NCBI RefSeq assembly: GCF_028769735.1
Contig: NC_088179.1
Location: forward strand, 8,771,950 to 8,835,949
Direction: 5' to 3'
Origin: Zonotrichia leucophrys gambelii
Taxonomy: Eukaryota; Chordata; Aves; Passeriformes; Passerellidae
Length of the DNA stretch: 64,000 bases
Below are positions 27,801 through 39,256 of this stretch, piece after piece (positions within the stretch are counted from its first letter, which is position 1; each line of letters starts with the position of its first letter). A program made the position numbers and the translations under genes. The notes under the pieces were generated by a model, which was not told the origin of the DNA, searched no databases, and saw nothing but the letters and a program-made list of their open reading frames with translations.

Positions 27801-29398
27801 TCATCACCACACCATCTGCTCTCTCTGCCAGGTGATCAATCATCCTGAAAGTTTAAACACCCACAGTGCCTACTCTATTATAGTGCTCAAATCCACCTAT
27901 TTTAAACAGTGAAAGGGAGGACATGCTGTCCCCTCATGGCACAGCAGCCAAGCCCCAGATTCCATGTCTGCCAAGCTATAAAATCCCAATATTTCCTACT
28001 TTTCACAGTCAGCATTAAGACAGGAAAGCTCCTTAGGATGGACAGGCAGAGCTGTGTGTGACACCAGCCTGTAACAGGGCTGCAGGAGCATCCCAACACA
28101 GCCCTGAGGAGGGATGAGCACTCCCCAAAGCCACCTTCCCTCTGCCCACAGGCACAGACTTTGCTGGGAGTAAAGAGCAGAACCAATGCCTCATCCTGCT
28201 CTGGTGATCAGCTCTGGAGCTGCACAGGGGGCTCCTTCTCCATAGGACACAGGTAAATTTGTAAACCAGGGAAACCAAACAGGCACTGATGGCTCCATTC
28301 CCCTCTGCTAGGAGCAGGTACAAGGCTGGCCCAGACCTACCAGCTTTATCCATCCCAAAGGAGCAGTGATCAATCTACAGAAAAAATTGTGTGGAAACTC
28401 ATTTTCCTCGTGCTGTCTGCAGGAATTGCACAATGTGGGTGTTTTGGCCACATGCAATCAGTGCCTGAGCACAGGAGTGGCCCCAGTGTCACTGAGGGTG
28501 GCTTTGCCCTGCCCTGCCTGGCTCAGGGCACAGGCTGGGTGCTGCCAAGGGAGCAGCAGAGACCCCAGTTCTGGTCCCCCGGGGTGCCCTGTCCTGTGCA
28601 GCACTGTGTGCCTCAGAGGCATCACCGTGCTGTCAGGGTGGGGCTGCACAGAGCAGAGCCCAGCAGAGCTTGCCAGGAGAGCAGCAGCCAGCCCTGCAGT
28701 GCCGCTGGCTCCTCTGCCAACAGCAGCACAGGGCTCCTGTGCTCTGGGCTGGGGACACAGTGTGCAAGGCACCAGGGCAGGCCCTGCTGGGTGAAACTCC
28801 AGGGAAATGGCACACAGCATTTGCTGTCACATCTGCCTCTAGCAGATCTTTATACCCAGAATATTGACAGAGATCAATTGAATGCAGAGCTTCTTATAAT
28901 GACCTCAGATGACACATGCTGTCACCCCTGGCTTAGAACAAATCCTGATCAAATAGTCTCTGTTTGTCCAGATTGGCAACAAACTGTTTGTTTTCTTAAG
29001 CAAGAACACCAGGTAGTGCACAAGTTATGATTCATTCTTCACCACAAAGATCTCCACCCCAGGTTTGTATAACAGACAGCCACTTACTGACCTTCTAAAA
29101 CCTTTTCCTTAGCTCACCTGGAGACACCTCCAGCTTCGCTGTGCTGATCTTCATCTACCAAGAGAAACAGCTGGAGCAGCTGAGGGCTCTGCTCATCACT
29201 TCACAGCTCCAGCTCCTGAATGTGGCTCTCCCATGCTGGAAATGAGCTGTAGCTGTGCAGGCTGCAATTCCAGAGAACAGGTGGAGGTTCAAAAAAGCAG
29301 CCCTGAATTGTCTATATTGGCACTTGATAGGAAAGGAAGCAATTTATGGTACTGTTATGGAGTGCATGTGCAGAGTTTCCAGGCACACTTACAGACAG
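18824..29398. other. Gene-free sequence
   Basis: Alternating GC-rich blocks (21.8-24.3 and 25.2-27.6 kb) and AT-rich blocks (20.2, 21.2 and 24.4-25.1 kb). A 60-odd-codon plus-strand frame at about 22.6-22.8 kb has protein-like composition but no splice support. No gene or named repeat is seen. Confidence 0.55.
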
Positions 29399-29433
29399 GC
29401 CTTCCCTAACTCCCTAACTGAGTTAGGGAAGGC
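29399..29433. repeat. Perfect inverted repeat, 14-bp arms, 7-nt loop
   Basis: GCCTTCCCTAACTC (29399-29412) and GAGTTAGGGAAGGC (29420-29433) are exact reverse complements around CCTAACT. Confidence 0.95.
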
Positions 29434-29454
29434 ACAAAATAAGGGATAAAGGGA

Positions 29455-29478
29455 TATCACAAGGGATCCCTTGTGATA
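29455..29478. repeat. 24-bp perfect palindrome
   Basis: TATCACAAGGGA is followed immediately by TCCCTTGTGATA with no spacer. AGGGATAAA direct repeats flank it at 29442-29450 and 29478-29486. It lies 21 bp from the hairpin at 29399-29433. Confidence 0.95.
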
Positions 29479-32400
29479 GGGATAAAATAAGAAAATGGAG
29501 TGGCCAGGGGAGGAAGTAGATTGAAGTTGAAATACATGAGGATTTTCTAGATGAGTATGTGATTTACTTAGGGAATTTAGGGGAAAATTAGGTATTGAAG
29601 TTTTGTACTAAAACATCCTGGCTTTTCAATGAAGATATCCAAAAGGCACCTGCACAGTGAACAATTGCCAAAGGGACACCAAGCCATACTATCACTTCAG
29701 AGAGGCCACAGTAGGCACCACAGGATCCATGATAACAGAATAAATCTGACTGATGCACTACAATTATGGATTGAAAGAGAAATATCCCTGACAAACTCTG
29801 CATCCAAGCCAGTTGTGCTGTGTGCTGACCACAGGGCAACCAAGGCATGAAATGCAGTGCACAGCCCAGACCTTTTGAGCCTCCATCCAGCTGAGGTTCT
29901 CTCAGTCCCACACATTAGACAGGACAGACCAGACCAGAGATGAATCCAAGCCTGGGTGTGAATCCTCTTGAGTCACTTCACCTGCCAGAGCACTGCTGGG
30001 GAGAAAAGGATTTCCAGAAACACTCACCTGAGTAATAGCTCACTGTCACTGGGAGCCAAAGGTGGCAATTGTCCCTGTGCCACTGACCAGCCAGCCCTGC
30101 TATTCTCAGTTAGAATGACAAGGACAGCCCACAAGACCTGCTGCCCCCGAGGACTTCACCCAGAAGTTCCCCATGGAACCTGTCTTGAAGACAGGTTTCA
30201 TGAAGAAAAAGGCTTTTTTGAGCTAACAAAGCCACATGAGGATAAGCCAAGACTGATAATTAAAAACTTTGGCAAATGATCCAAAAATTAAAAATACAGT
30301 TAAAGTGTGTGCTTTGGGAAAGAACATGAAGGGCCAGTATTTAATTTTCCTTAAGTCAGCACACAAAATAACTGGCTAATGACTGAGACACAGTAGTGCC
30401 CACTGAGATTTCTCTGGGAAAGAGAGGAAGATAAATGTATTCAAGATATAAGTAGTGTGAGCTGAGGTGTTTTAATTCTCTCCTTCCCCATCCCCTGGTT
30501 TCACTCCAGTGTCACACACAATGCTGGGTTTTAGCAATGTCTACATCTGACACATTTTCAAAGCCCAGAAGTAAACAGCATTCACAACACAGTGCAAGCT
30601 GCTTGAAACAGCTTCCCAGCATTTATACAAAAAACCTCGGGCCTTTGAAAACATCCCAAAGCCCCCATGTCCCACAGAGACCCTCCCTCTGAGGGGGGAG
30701 CTCTGCCTCTGGCCCTGAGCACAGGGAAAGGCTGAGCTGCTGCAGCAGAGGTTGGTCACATCTGCCTGAACATCTGGTGGCCATCAGTGCTCGGGGCGGG
30801 CGGTGTATCCCGGCCTGGGCTGCTGCCATCTCTTACTAATGGACAACGCACAAACTCGTCATATGCTGGGCTGTTTGTTGGACCCTCCTCCTGTTTCCAT
30901 GGGTTTCCTTTCCCAACAGCCATGCTGCAGGAGGAGCAGTAATCACATCCAGCAGACACCCCATGCGTACACGGCTCTGTCAGCACGGTGGCACTGCCAC
31001 CCACCCTGCAGCGACAGCTCCACCTCGGGCTGGGAACCCTCTGCTGCTGAGCCTGGGCCAGTGCAGGCTGTTTGCAGCACTCTAAATCAGCTCCAAGTTC
31101 CAATCACAGTGAAATGCTTATAGAGTTTGCAATTATAAAAGAAATGTAGGCTGGAAATTGCATGTCCATCCCTGGCAGCAGAGACTCCCTCTCACCCTTG
31201 AAACCCAGGCATTTTTGCCAGAAATGCCTTCTCTGAGGCAGCCACACTGGAAAATCCTTGGCCAGAAATGTGTGAATTAGTCAGGGGCTCTGTGAGTAAC
31301 AGGAAGGGAGGCTCACACCAGATGAGTGCCGCCTCGTCACTCGGGCTCCACGGAAAATGGGAATGGCATTATTCATCCTGCCACTCACTGCAGGAGCACG
31401 GTTCCCCTGCAAGGCTGGGGCTGGTGTGGCCTCAGGGACGTGTCTGGGCAGTGCCCAGCCTGGGGACAGCATGGACACTGCCATGGGCCAAATGGGGAAC
31501 AGGAGCTGTCCTTATGCTGTGTCACAATGCCCGTGGGAACAGGAGATTTCTACTCCTGAGAGACAGAGAGGAGATAATTTAGTGCAGCTGCCTGGGGTGA
31601 CAGCCCCAAAGCCAGCTGTTGTCAGTAAGACAGCAGCCCTGGGCATTGTCAACCTCATGGGCTCCAGCAGCTCAGCCTGTGCCAGCTCTGCTCCAGAGCA
31701 GCACAGGGCACTGGGCTCCTCAGCTGTGAGAGCCTGCAGAGCCCAGCAGAGCCCCATCACACCTCTGGGGGAGCGGCATGGTGCAGACCCCACTACAGAG
31801 CAGAAGAGCCAACCATGCCCAAACCCCTCAGAGAAACACCTGAGGCTGAGCTGTGTCTCTGAGGAGCTTTACTGTGCACATCAGGCTCCTTCACAGCCTT
31901 TGTGCTGAGCCTGAAGGGATTCAGAGCAGAAATACTTGAGCACACACTTTCCTGAATCAAGGTCCCAGCCCCAGATTGTTTCTCTGCATTCCAACAACCA
32001 GGTTAATAAATCAAAATAAGTTCTCAGAAGAGTCTTGTTAAAAGGATTAAAAACATCAGTGTTTTTGCCAGAAATAGTAGGCTCAGCTACAGGGTTTGAC
32101 CCCTCTTCTGCTGAACACACAGAAAACATCTGCTTTGTCAAGCAAAACTATGGAGTAAGCTGGATCAAGGTGATTCTGACCATGTTTGTGGTTTCTGAAA
32201 TCCTTTCTTGAGATGGATAACAAGCTAATTCATATCCAAGTGTTATAAAGTCATGATATGCATCAATTTATGGGGGAGCTTTATGCTTCTAGGTAACAAA
32301 GCAATCTACAAAATGTTTAAAAGAGCACAAGACAGAATAGAAGCATTTCCACAGCACAGTGTGAGGCTCTCCATTGTTTGTTAGATTTAATGCACAAATA

Positions 32401-32507
32401 GAACAAAAAAGGAAGTCATGCTGACAAACTAGCAAGTTTATGCCTGTTCAGCACTAGACACTAAAATTCCAGTATTCACCCATCCCAGAGCAATATCACC
32501 AGCAAGT

Positions 32508-32586
32508 CACTGCCCCATTAAATGCAGAAACATAGCAGAACTGTGGGGCATAGCACTGCCCCACTAAATTCATAAACATAGCAGAA
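32508..32586. repeat. 33-bp direct repeat, 46-bp offset
   Basis: CACTGCCCCATTAAATGCAG... (32508-32540) recurs with three mismatches as CACTGCCCCACTAAATTCAT... (32554-32586), both ending AAACATAGCAGAA. This is a simple local duplication. Confidence 0.85.
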
Positions 32587-33099
32587 GACCCAGCTCTTGC
32601 CAAGAGAACTCACACTGACAAAAGGACATTGGGGCTTGGCTGATTTAGGCACAAAGGTCACCAATGCCAAATTCCACTGAAACCAGGTACCTCCACCCAA
32701 GGTTCTCTTACCACTGCCTTTGCCCTAAATTGCCAAATATCCCATAAAATGTGATTTGGAGGTACTGACCTCAGTGGGCTAAGAGAAGCAGTATTTGTTT
32801 AGCTTCTCCCTGACCCGGATGAGGCTTTAGAAGGATGTCTGATGTCCCATTCCCCGGTGAGCTGCCTGCCTGGCCCATTGGGGCAGAGCCCGGGGCTCTC
32901 CATCAGCTCCTCTGCCCCAAAGGGAGAGCACAGCCTTCTGCAAGGATAAACTCAGAGATTGTCACCACTGAGACTGTGCCACTAAGATCTTATCACCCTG
33001 GGAAACACTCTCAGAAGAGATTTAAACAATCACGGGCACACCAAGCAGAGCAGAACATTGGGGCTAAAAGTGCACGGGTTGTTGGAGCAGCTCTGGCAA

Positions 33100-33225
33100 T
33101 GCCCTGTGTGTGTCCCTGGGCACAGCCTGCAGGATGAACCTTGCTCCTGAGCCCCAGCAGTGGCCTGTGTGTCCCAGCAATGCCCTGTGTGTCACTGATC
33201 CTGCAGGATGAGCCCTGCTCAGCAC
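33100..33225. repeat. Imperfect short duplications
   Basis: CCTGTGTGTCCC-type segments and CCTGCAGGATGA(A/G)CC(T/C)TGCTC occur twice or three times, a small decayed tandem duplication. Confidence 0.6.
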
Positions 33226-33333
33226 GGCTGGCCAGCCAAGGGCGTGTGAGGAGGGAAAGGGTGGCTTCAGGCTATCACTGACAGCTCCTAATTTCAGTGA
33301 TTATTTACACAGCCAGCCCTCTCCTGCACTCAC

Positions 33334-33371
33334 CTTGCCTTTGGTACCGTGATGACAACAGCTAAGCCACT
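33334..33371 (-). other. Short exon-like segment following the 34-kb one
   Basis: A 38-bp stretch lies between CATACCATTTCAG and AAG|GTGAGTGC, downstream on the same strand. Its phase-1 frame is open, so it could be spliced to the 33880-34146 segment. Support is from splice signals only. Confidence 0.12.
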
Positions 33372-33879
33372 CTGAAATGGTATGAGGTACTCCCATGTTT
33401 TAACTGGAACACTCTCATAACTGTTTAGCTCTTGGCTTCTCTCACTCAGTCAGGAGCACTTCTTACAGCACTGGGCCACCTTCCAGGCATAACATCTACC
33501 AAAGGTACTGAGTATGTCCCAGTTTTTCTCAGAAAACAGCCCAGAGCAAAGTGACTGCAATACAGCAAGTGCAGGAGAGAACCAGCAGTGAGGAGTCCAA
33601 TGCTAATTAAAACCAAACTGGGAAAAGAGCAAACCAAAACTGCTGAATCTCTGACCCCAGGAGAAAATTATTGTGAGCAACAAACAAAATCAGTTCCAGT
33701 CATGCTTTGCAGAACCAGCAGTACACAACTCACACAGCTCTGCAGGGCAGCACCATGTGAGCAGAGCCAGCCTCAGTGTTTCCAACACCCAGGGCTGCTG
33801 GACCTGCTTTCTGCCCCTGGCAGGAGCCTGGCAATGAGCACACACCGAGAGGGAACCCATGGGTGGCTGTGGGACTCAC

Positions 33880-34146
33880 CTGAAGGATGAGGCAAACCTC
33901 TGCAGGTGTGTGACCTCTGAAAGGCAGCACCAGCCACATCTTGGCTGACTGACCCAACCCACAGGAAACCAGCACAGCAAAGAGCCCTCAGCATCTGAAA
34001 TCCAAGGAATGCACAGTACACCAGTGGAACAGCCACTTCTTCATTAGGGGAAGGGTGGAAACTGCATGCTGTTAGAAGCTTCATTTCCAAGCACAACCAA
34101 TGCTCCTGAAAGTAGGACCATCCTCTCCCCAACATCTTCCAGCAGC
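33880..34146 (-). other. Unassigned exon-like segment with strong splice signals
   Basis: A very strong acceptor (TTTTTTTCCCTCTG...CTACTACAG) and a consensus donor (CAG|GTGAGT) bound 267 bp that is open in one frame (phase 1 in, phase 1 out). A second frame begins LLEDVGERMVLLSGALVVLG but stops after 33 codons. The fully open frame is rich in Trp, Cys and Leu and does not look convincingly coding. The segment could be a noncoding-RNA exon. Confidence 0.15.
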
Positions 34147-35568
34147 CTGTAGTAGTAAGCATGTCCAAAGACAGAGGGAAAAAAAGACAAGAGTAGTTCA
34201 ATTAATGTAAACATGTAAGGAAATGGAAATAAAACCAGTCATTAATTATTTCTGTTCCCACTCTGCACATACCTCCAAGATACCCTGTTGTCTGTGGGTG
34301 CCCAGATTCACCAAGAAGAACCTTAACTTTAGCCTAGCTGGCCTCTCAACTCCTACTTCAGATGCAAGAGACACACTGAATATCTTACCACTGCTCCAAG
34401 CAAGAACCATTTTGGCTACCCAAATGCCCCTTCTCCTCCTGCAGATAGGCAAAGGCTTCCCTCCCTTCCACCCACCACTGACCAGCCTCCACAGAGCCAT
34501 TCTCAGCCCCCAGCATCTCCAAATAAAGGCATCACCATTGTTTCTACACATCCCTAACAAAGAGGAGTGCTAAAAACTGAAACAGGGAGTGATGGTGCAG
34601 CATAAGAAAACAGAGAATCCAGCCCGAGTGCCTGAAATCACTGCAGTTTGTACATATCCCATAACTCTGCTTTCATCCTCTTCCTACTTGTCCTCATCTT
34701 TCTTTCTAAACAATAATGGTTTGTGTTTTTGTTTTTTTTTCAAATAATAGACAGGGTTCCAACCTCTGGATGCCTGTTCAGGTGTAGAGTCTTGGCGTGC
34801 TATTGAATTTATGTTAAGCCAGCTCATTACCACTGAACAATGGCCCGTGAATTGGCTATTGCTCAAAGAAATCACTTATCAAGGCCATGTCTACAAAAAC
34901 AAACTCCTAGTGCAAAGTTTTGAAGTGTATGAAAGAAGGATAAAGGAAGAAGGATGTCACTTTTAATCTGTAAGATTAAGAGAGGAGTGATCTGTTTTTT
35001 GTTAAAGGGAGTCTCCCTGTGATGTTAGGCAAGCTACACAAAATCCCTGTATTTTCATTTCCTTCTGAATAAAATGAGAATAATACTATTTTCCTATCCA
35101 GTGGAGAGGTTTGGATAACTTCAGCCCTAATGCTCTCAATGCCGACCATCAAAATGTCTGTGAAGCGTGAGGTGAAAGAAAAACCAACTCAGCCAACCAC
35201 ATCTGATTGACTGAATTTTAAACTCAAATGAATTGACTTTCATCCAACTTCCAAACCCCAAACCAAGTACACCCGATTAGGCTAAGAATAAGCCTGAGGA
35301 ATGGCACTCTGCAGAGTAATTCTCTGCAGAGGCTGGGACGGGAGCAGCTCCTCAGCCGTGACCGGCCTGTGACAATCTCATTAATTTGGTGCGGCGGCTC
35401 CGCGTCCCAGCGGCGTCTGGAGCTCACTGCTCACCCTGCCAGCCCAGCTCTGCCCTCACCTGCTGGCTTCTGGGGCATCAAACTGCAGCTCTGCACCTGG
35501 GAGCAGCCCCACTGAGCACTGGTCTGCCCTCCAGAGCAGGCTGGGGCCTGCATCCCTCCGGAAGGAGC
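34147..35568. other. Gene-free sequence
   Basis: Mixed sequence with a small CpG-rich patch near 35,385-35,420. A donor-like GAG|GTATGT lies on the minus strand near 34,270. No gene is recognised. Confidence 0.55.
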
Positions 35569-35885
35569 GGCTGTGCAGTGTCCCTGAGGGAGGAACCAGG
35601 GGTTCTCAGAGTGGCTGTGCAGTGTCCCTGTGGATGAGGAATGGCTGTGCAGTGTCCCTGTAGATGAGCCAGGTGTCCTCAGGAGGGGCTGTGCAGTGCC
35701 CCTGTGGATGAACGAGGTGTCCCTGCTGGATTAGCCAGGTGCTCTGAGGAGGGGCTGTGAGTGTCCCTGCTGCATGAGCCAGGCGGCCTCAGGAGGGGCT
35801 GTGCAGTGTCCCGGCTGCATGAGCCAGGCGGCCTCAGGAGGGGCTGTGCAGTGTCCCGGCTGCATGAGCCAGGTGTCCCTGAGGA
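35569..35885. repeat. Minisatellite, about seven units near 44 bp
   Basis: Units begin GGCTGTGCAGTGTCCC and continue (T/G)G...GATGAGCCAGG...TCAGGAGG. They start near 35569, 35612, 35643, 35686, 35755, 35797 and 35841. Unit length varies through internal deletions and one longer unit; the two units from 35797 to 35884 are nearly identical, suggesting recent expansion at the right-hand end. Confidence 0.9.
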
Positions 35886-38800
35886 GAAGCCACACTCAGA
35901 GCCAGGCCCTGCAAACTGCAGACATGCATTGGTAACATCCCCAGGCACACCTGGCTGGGGAGGGGATGTGATCACTTGGTCACTCCCCTGTCACCTTGCT
36001 GGACCAAAGGCCAGTTACATCCCCACATTTCTGGGAGAATGACTGCGCTGCTTCCCACGTGTTTTGCCAAAGGACTCAGCCCAGACCCTGCTGCCTCTGG
36101 AGCCAGATCCCACTTCCCCATGACACAGTGCAGCTGGAGCTGCTAGCCACCGCTGGGAGAAAGGGCTTTCAATCACTAAAAGGGAGAAAAAGAACAGAAA
36201 AAAAAAACCACTTCAAGCTTGGCAAAGCTTTGTGGTAAATTTTCACTGCTTCTCCCACACAGCCTCTGCATCAGCAAGGTTATTGTTATTATTGTTATCA
36301 CAATTTAAGATTACAGGCAAATAGCTTTTAGAACATACAACGGGTGACTGCTTTCAAAACCCATCCAAAATGTCAATGTTAAAAGGGGCTGCTGTATGCC
36401 CAAAACATCTCCTTTCCCATTACCATCAGCAACCCTGTGCAATCCTCCATAAAGTAAAACCACATGCTGGAGCATTAATGATAATGGATGGACAGGCTGA
36501 GGCTGCCAATGTGCATTGCTGGGTGTAGGTCAAGCAAGACAGAGCACAAAACAGACACAGATAGACCAAATGCTTTCAAATAATCACCCTCTGAGTAGCA
36601 ACCATGTGTTGAATCAAAACCATGATAGATTCTCCTGCACACAAATCCTACCTAGAGGAACAACTGAGAAATGCAGACAAGATTCTAGGTGGCCACCAGG
36701 TGTGGGCAGCCAGCACTGCCATCCTCACCCACCTCTCAGAGGCCGAGGGTGCAATATTTGTGAAGTATTTCCATTGTCAGCACAGCTTCCCTCACAAACT
36801 ACTCACACCCAGGCTCTGGTGACGAGCCTGGTGTGAGGCTTGTCATTGCTCTTGCCATAAAAGCACAGCAGAGCACAGGAAATACAGGAGTCCCTCAGAT
36901 CTCACAGCTACATCAGAAAGCTCAAATTAAACCTGGACAAAAACCCCATCCTGCCCTGGTTTTGGTAAATTGTGTCCAATCCAGCTGCAGAGAGTGGCAC
37001 CTTGCCATGCAGCCCCAGCCTCCCTGGGGAGCACAGCCCATGGCAGCACCACCTTGCTGGCTCACCATGGATGGAATGAGGCACCAGGGGGGTGGAAGTG
37101 GTCTCCACACTTCAAAAGGCCCCAGAACATGCTCTCATTAATGAAACAGCTGAAAATAAAACCCAAATAAAAAAAGCAGTCAGATGAGTGGGGCAAGGGC
37201 TGTGAATCTGCAAGACATTAGAAGAAAGTGTTTTATGGGTTTTCCTTCCTTCCTCTCCTCCCTGTTGGTTTTTTTTTTTTGGCTAAAGGCTGCAGGTTTT
37301 CTCTGAACACAGCTCCCTACATGCCCCATGAGTGGAAGTGACCCAGCTGGTGCCAGCAGCCTGGCTGGTACTGTGGGGGCTGCTGGCCTGGCCTGGCAGC
37401 TCGCACTGTGGAACCTGAATGTCAGGAGCTCTCTGCTCCCAGCCCCTGAGTGCTGCCTGGGCTCACTGGCTGCTGGCTTGGTGTGCTGCACTCCCCAGGC
37501 ACGATCAGAGGGGACAGGCTGTGCCAGCAGCACCACAGGGAGCAGTAGGAGCCCTTCCTCCTGCCCTGCTGCATGGGCAGGGACCAGCTCCTGCCCTGGG
37601 CATGTCTTCCCACAGCACCCTGCTCCTGGCAGCCCCTCCACCAGAGCCTGCCTGCCAAGGGACTGCACCTCTGAGACCTCCTGCTGCCATCTCTGCCTTG
37701 GCAGCAATTCCCTCTGCCCAGACTACACCCAGGAACAAGCACCACACAGGGCACAGATGGAGCAGGAGGGTCCTTCAGGATGCCCATGCCACAGTGCCTG
37801 CCCTACCAATGCCAGCAAATTACAAACCAAATGCAACCTCTTAGAATAAGCAATGCCTGAGGGATGCCCTGAGTGAGGCACAGGCACAGCCCAGGGTTGG
37901 TTTGTTCACAGCTCAGCTCCAGGGCAAGCAGAGGCAGGGCCAGAGAGCCCTGGGTGCTGATGGAGGCAGGCAAAGCATTCCTCTGACACAGGAAGAATTA
38001 AATGCTGGGGAGGCTTCTGGCCTGTCATCACTTAGAACTTGTAAACACAACAGAGGTTATTACCAGAGCTGAACAATGAGACTGGAAAACAGAAGTCTCC
38101 ACTGAGGCAATTGCTGAGTCCAAGCAGTTCAGAGAAGTAACAGATTTGCTGTTCCCTACCAGAATGTGCTTGGCCTCCCATGGCACTTTAACCCTTTGTG
38201 CCAGGGGCTGCAGGGTGAGGTGGCTGAGCAGCCTGAGCGGGTGTTAGGGAGCTGCACCTCAGGGTGGCCACACTTCCCAGCTTGTGAGAAATCAGAACCT
38301 CCTGAAATCTGGTTTCACTCCAACTTGCAAAAAAAGCCAACACTTGTGAAACTTCTCATGACACAGAATGACTTTCCCATCTAGAAAGAATATCTGGTAA
38401 ACATCAGCATGAGGCATTTCTGCAATCAGCTGTTCCCTCCACAAAGCCCAGTAGCTCCAAATTAAAACAAGATGAGAAAACCACAGTCAAATTCTCAGGG
38501 AAACTCTGCTCTCATCTTCTCCCTTCCTCTGGTGTCCCAGCTCACACAGGCTGCCTGGAAACCCTCACAGCCTGGCTTGGTTGTAGGTTTTGTAGAGGTG
38601 GGAGCCCAGTGCCCTCCTCAGTGTGAAACCCCTGGACCTGCCAGTGAAAGCAGCTGTGGCCAAAGCAGCCACCAAGGCCATTGGGACCCAGTGGGACCCT
38701 CAGTGCAGCCCAGGCAGTGTCACTGCTCCACCAAGGCACTGCTGGTGGTGGCAGGAGCAGCCTGATCAGTCACCTCCTAACTGCTCACCTCTGGAGATGC

Positions 38801-39218
38801 AGCAAAAGCTTCAAGAGCTGGCAGGAGGCCACACAGCAGCCACCATGCCCAGGGGACAAGGAAAACCCTAGGAAGTGGAATATCAGTGCCATGAAGTGCT
38901 ACATTTCATCTAGGGTTTCACAACACCCATTTATCCATGCCAGTTTTGTGCAGCCACCCCAGTGACCATTTCCAGTTCCCAGAGCTCTGCACCCAGGAGT
39001 GCTGCTCCCAGCACACCTGGGCATCCTGAGAAAACACTTCTGTCTAACACAGCCAACAAACGAGGAAGGGACAGGAACACAACCAAGGTCTGATTGCTTG
39101 TTCTGCTGCCAGAGCGGAAATAAAACTTCCAGCCACTGGAATGGCCAAAATACATTCCCTTTGTGCTCACTGCACACTCAGAATCCTTTGTGCTCTCCCA
39201 GAAGTTTCCTTTAGTGTA

Positions 39219-39256
39219 ATCTTATTCTTTTATTGTTATCTTATTCTTTTATTGTT
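39219..39256. repeat. Perfect 19-bp tandem duplication
   Basis: ATCTTATTCTTTTATTGTT occurs twice back to back with no mismatch. Confidence 0.95.

Larger units (their letters stand above)
29487..33333. other. Gene-free sequence
   Basis: Mixed composition. Apart from the short duplications near 32.5 and 33.1 kb, nothing is recognised. Confidence 0.55.

Noticed and set aside
37180..37849. Frames of 121-175 codons on both strands
   Set aside because: Same cause: CTG/CAG-rich GC sequence with few stops; no splice or family evidence.
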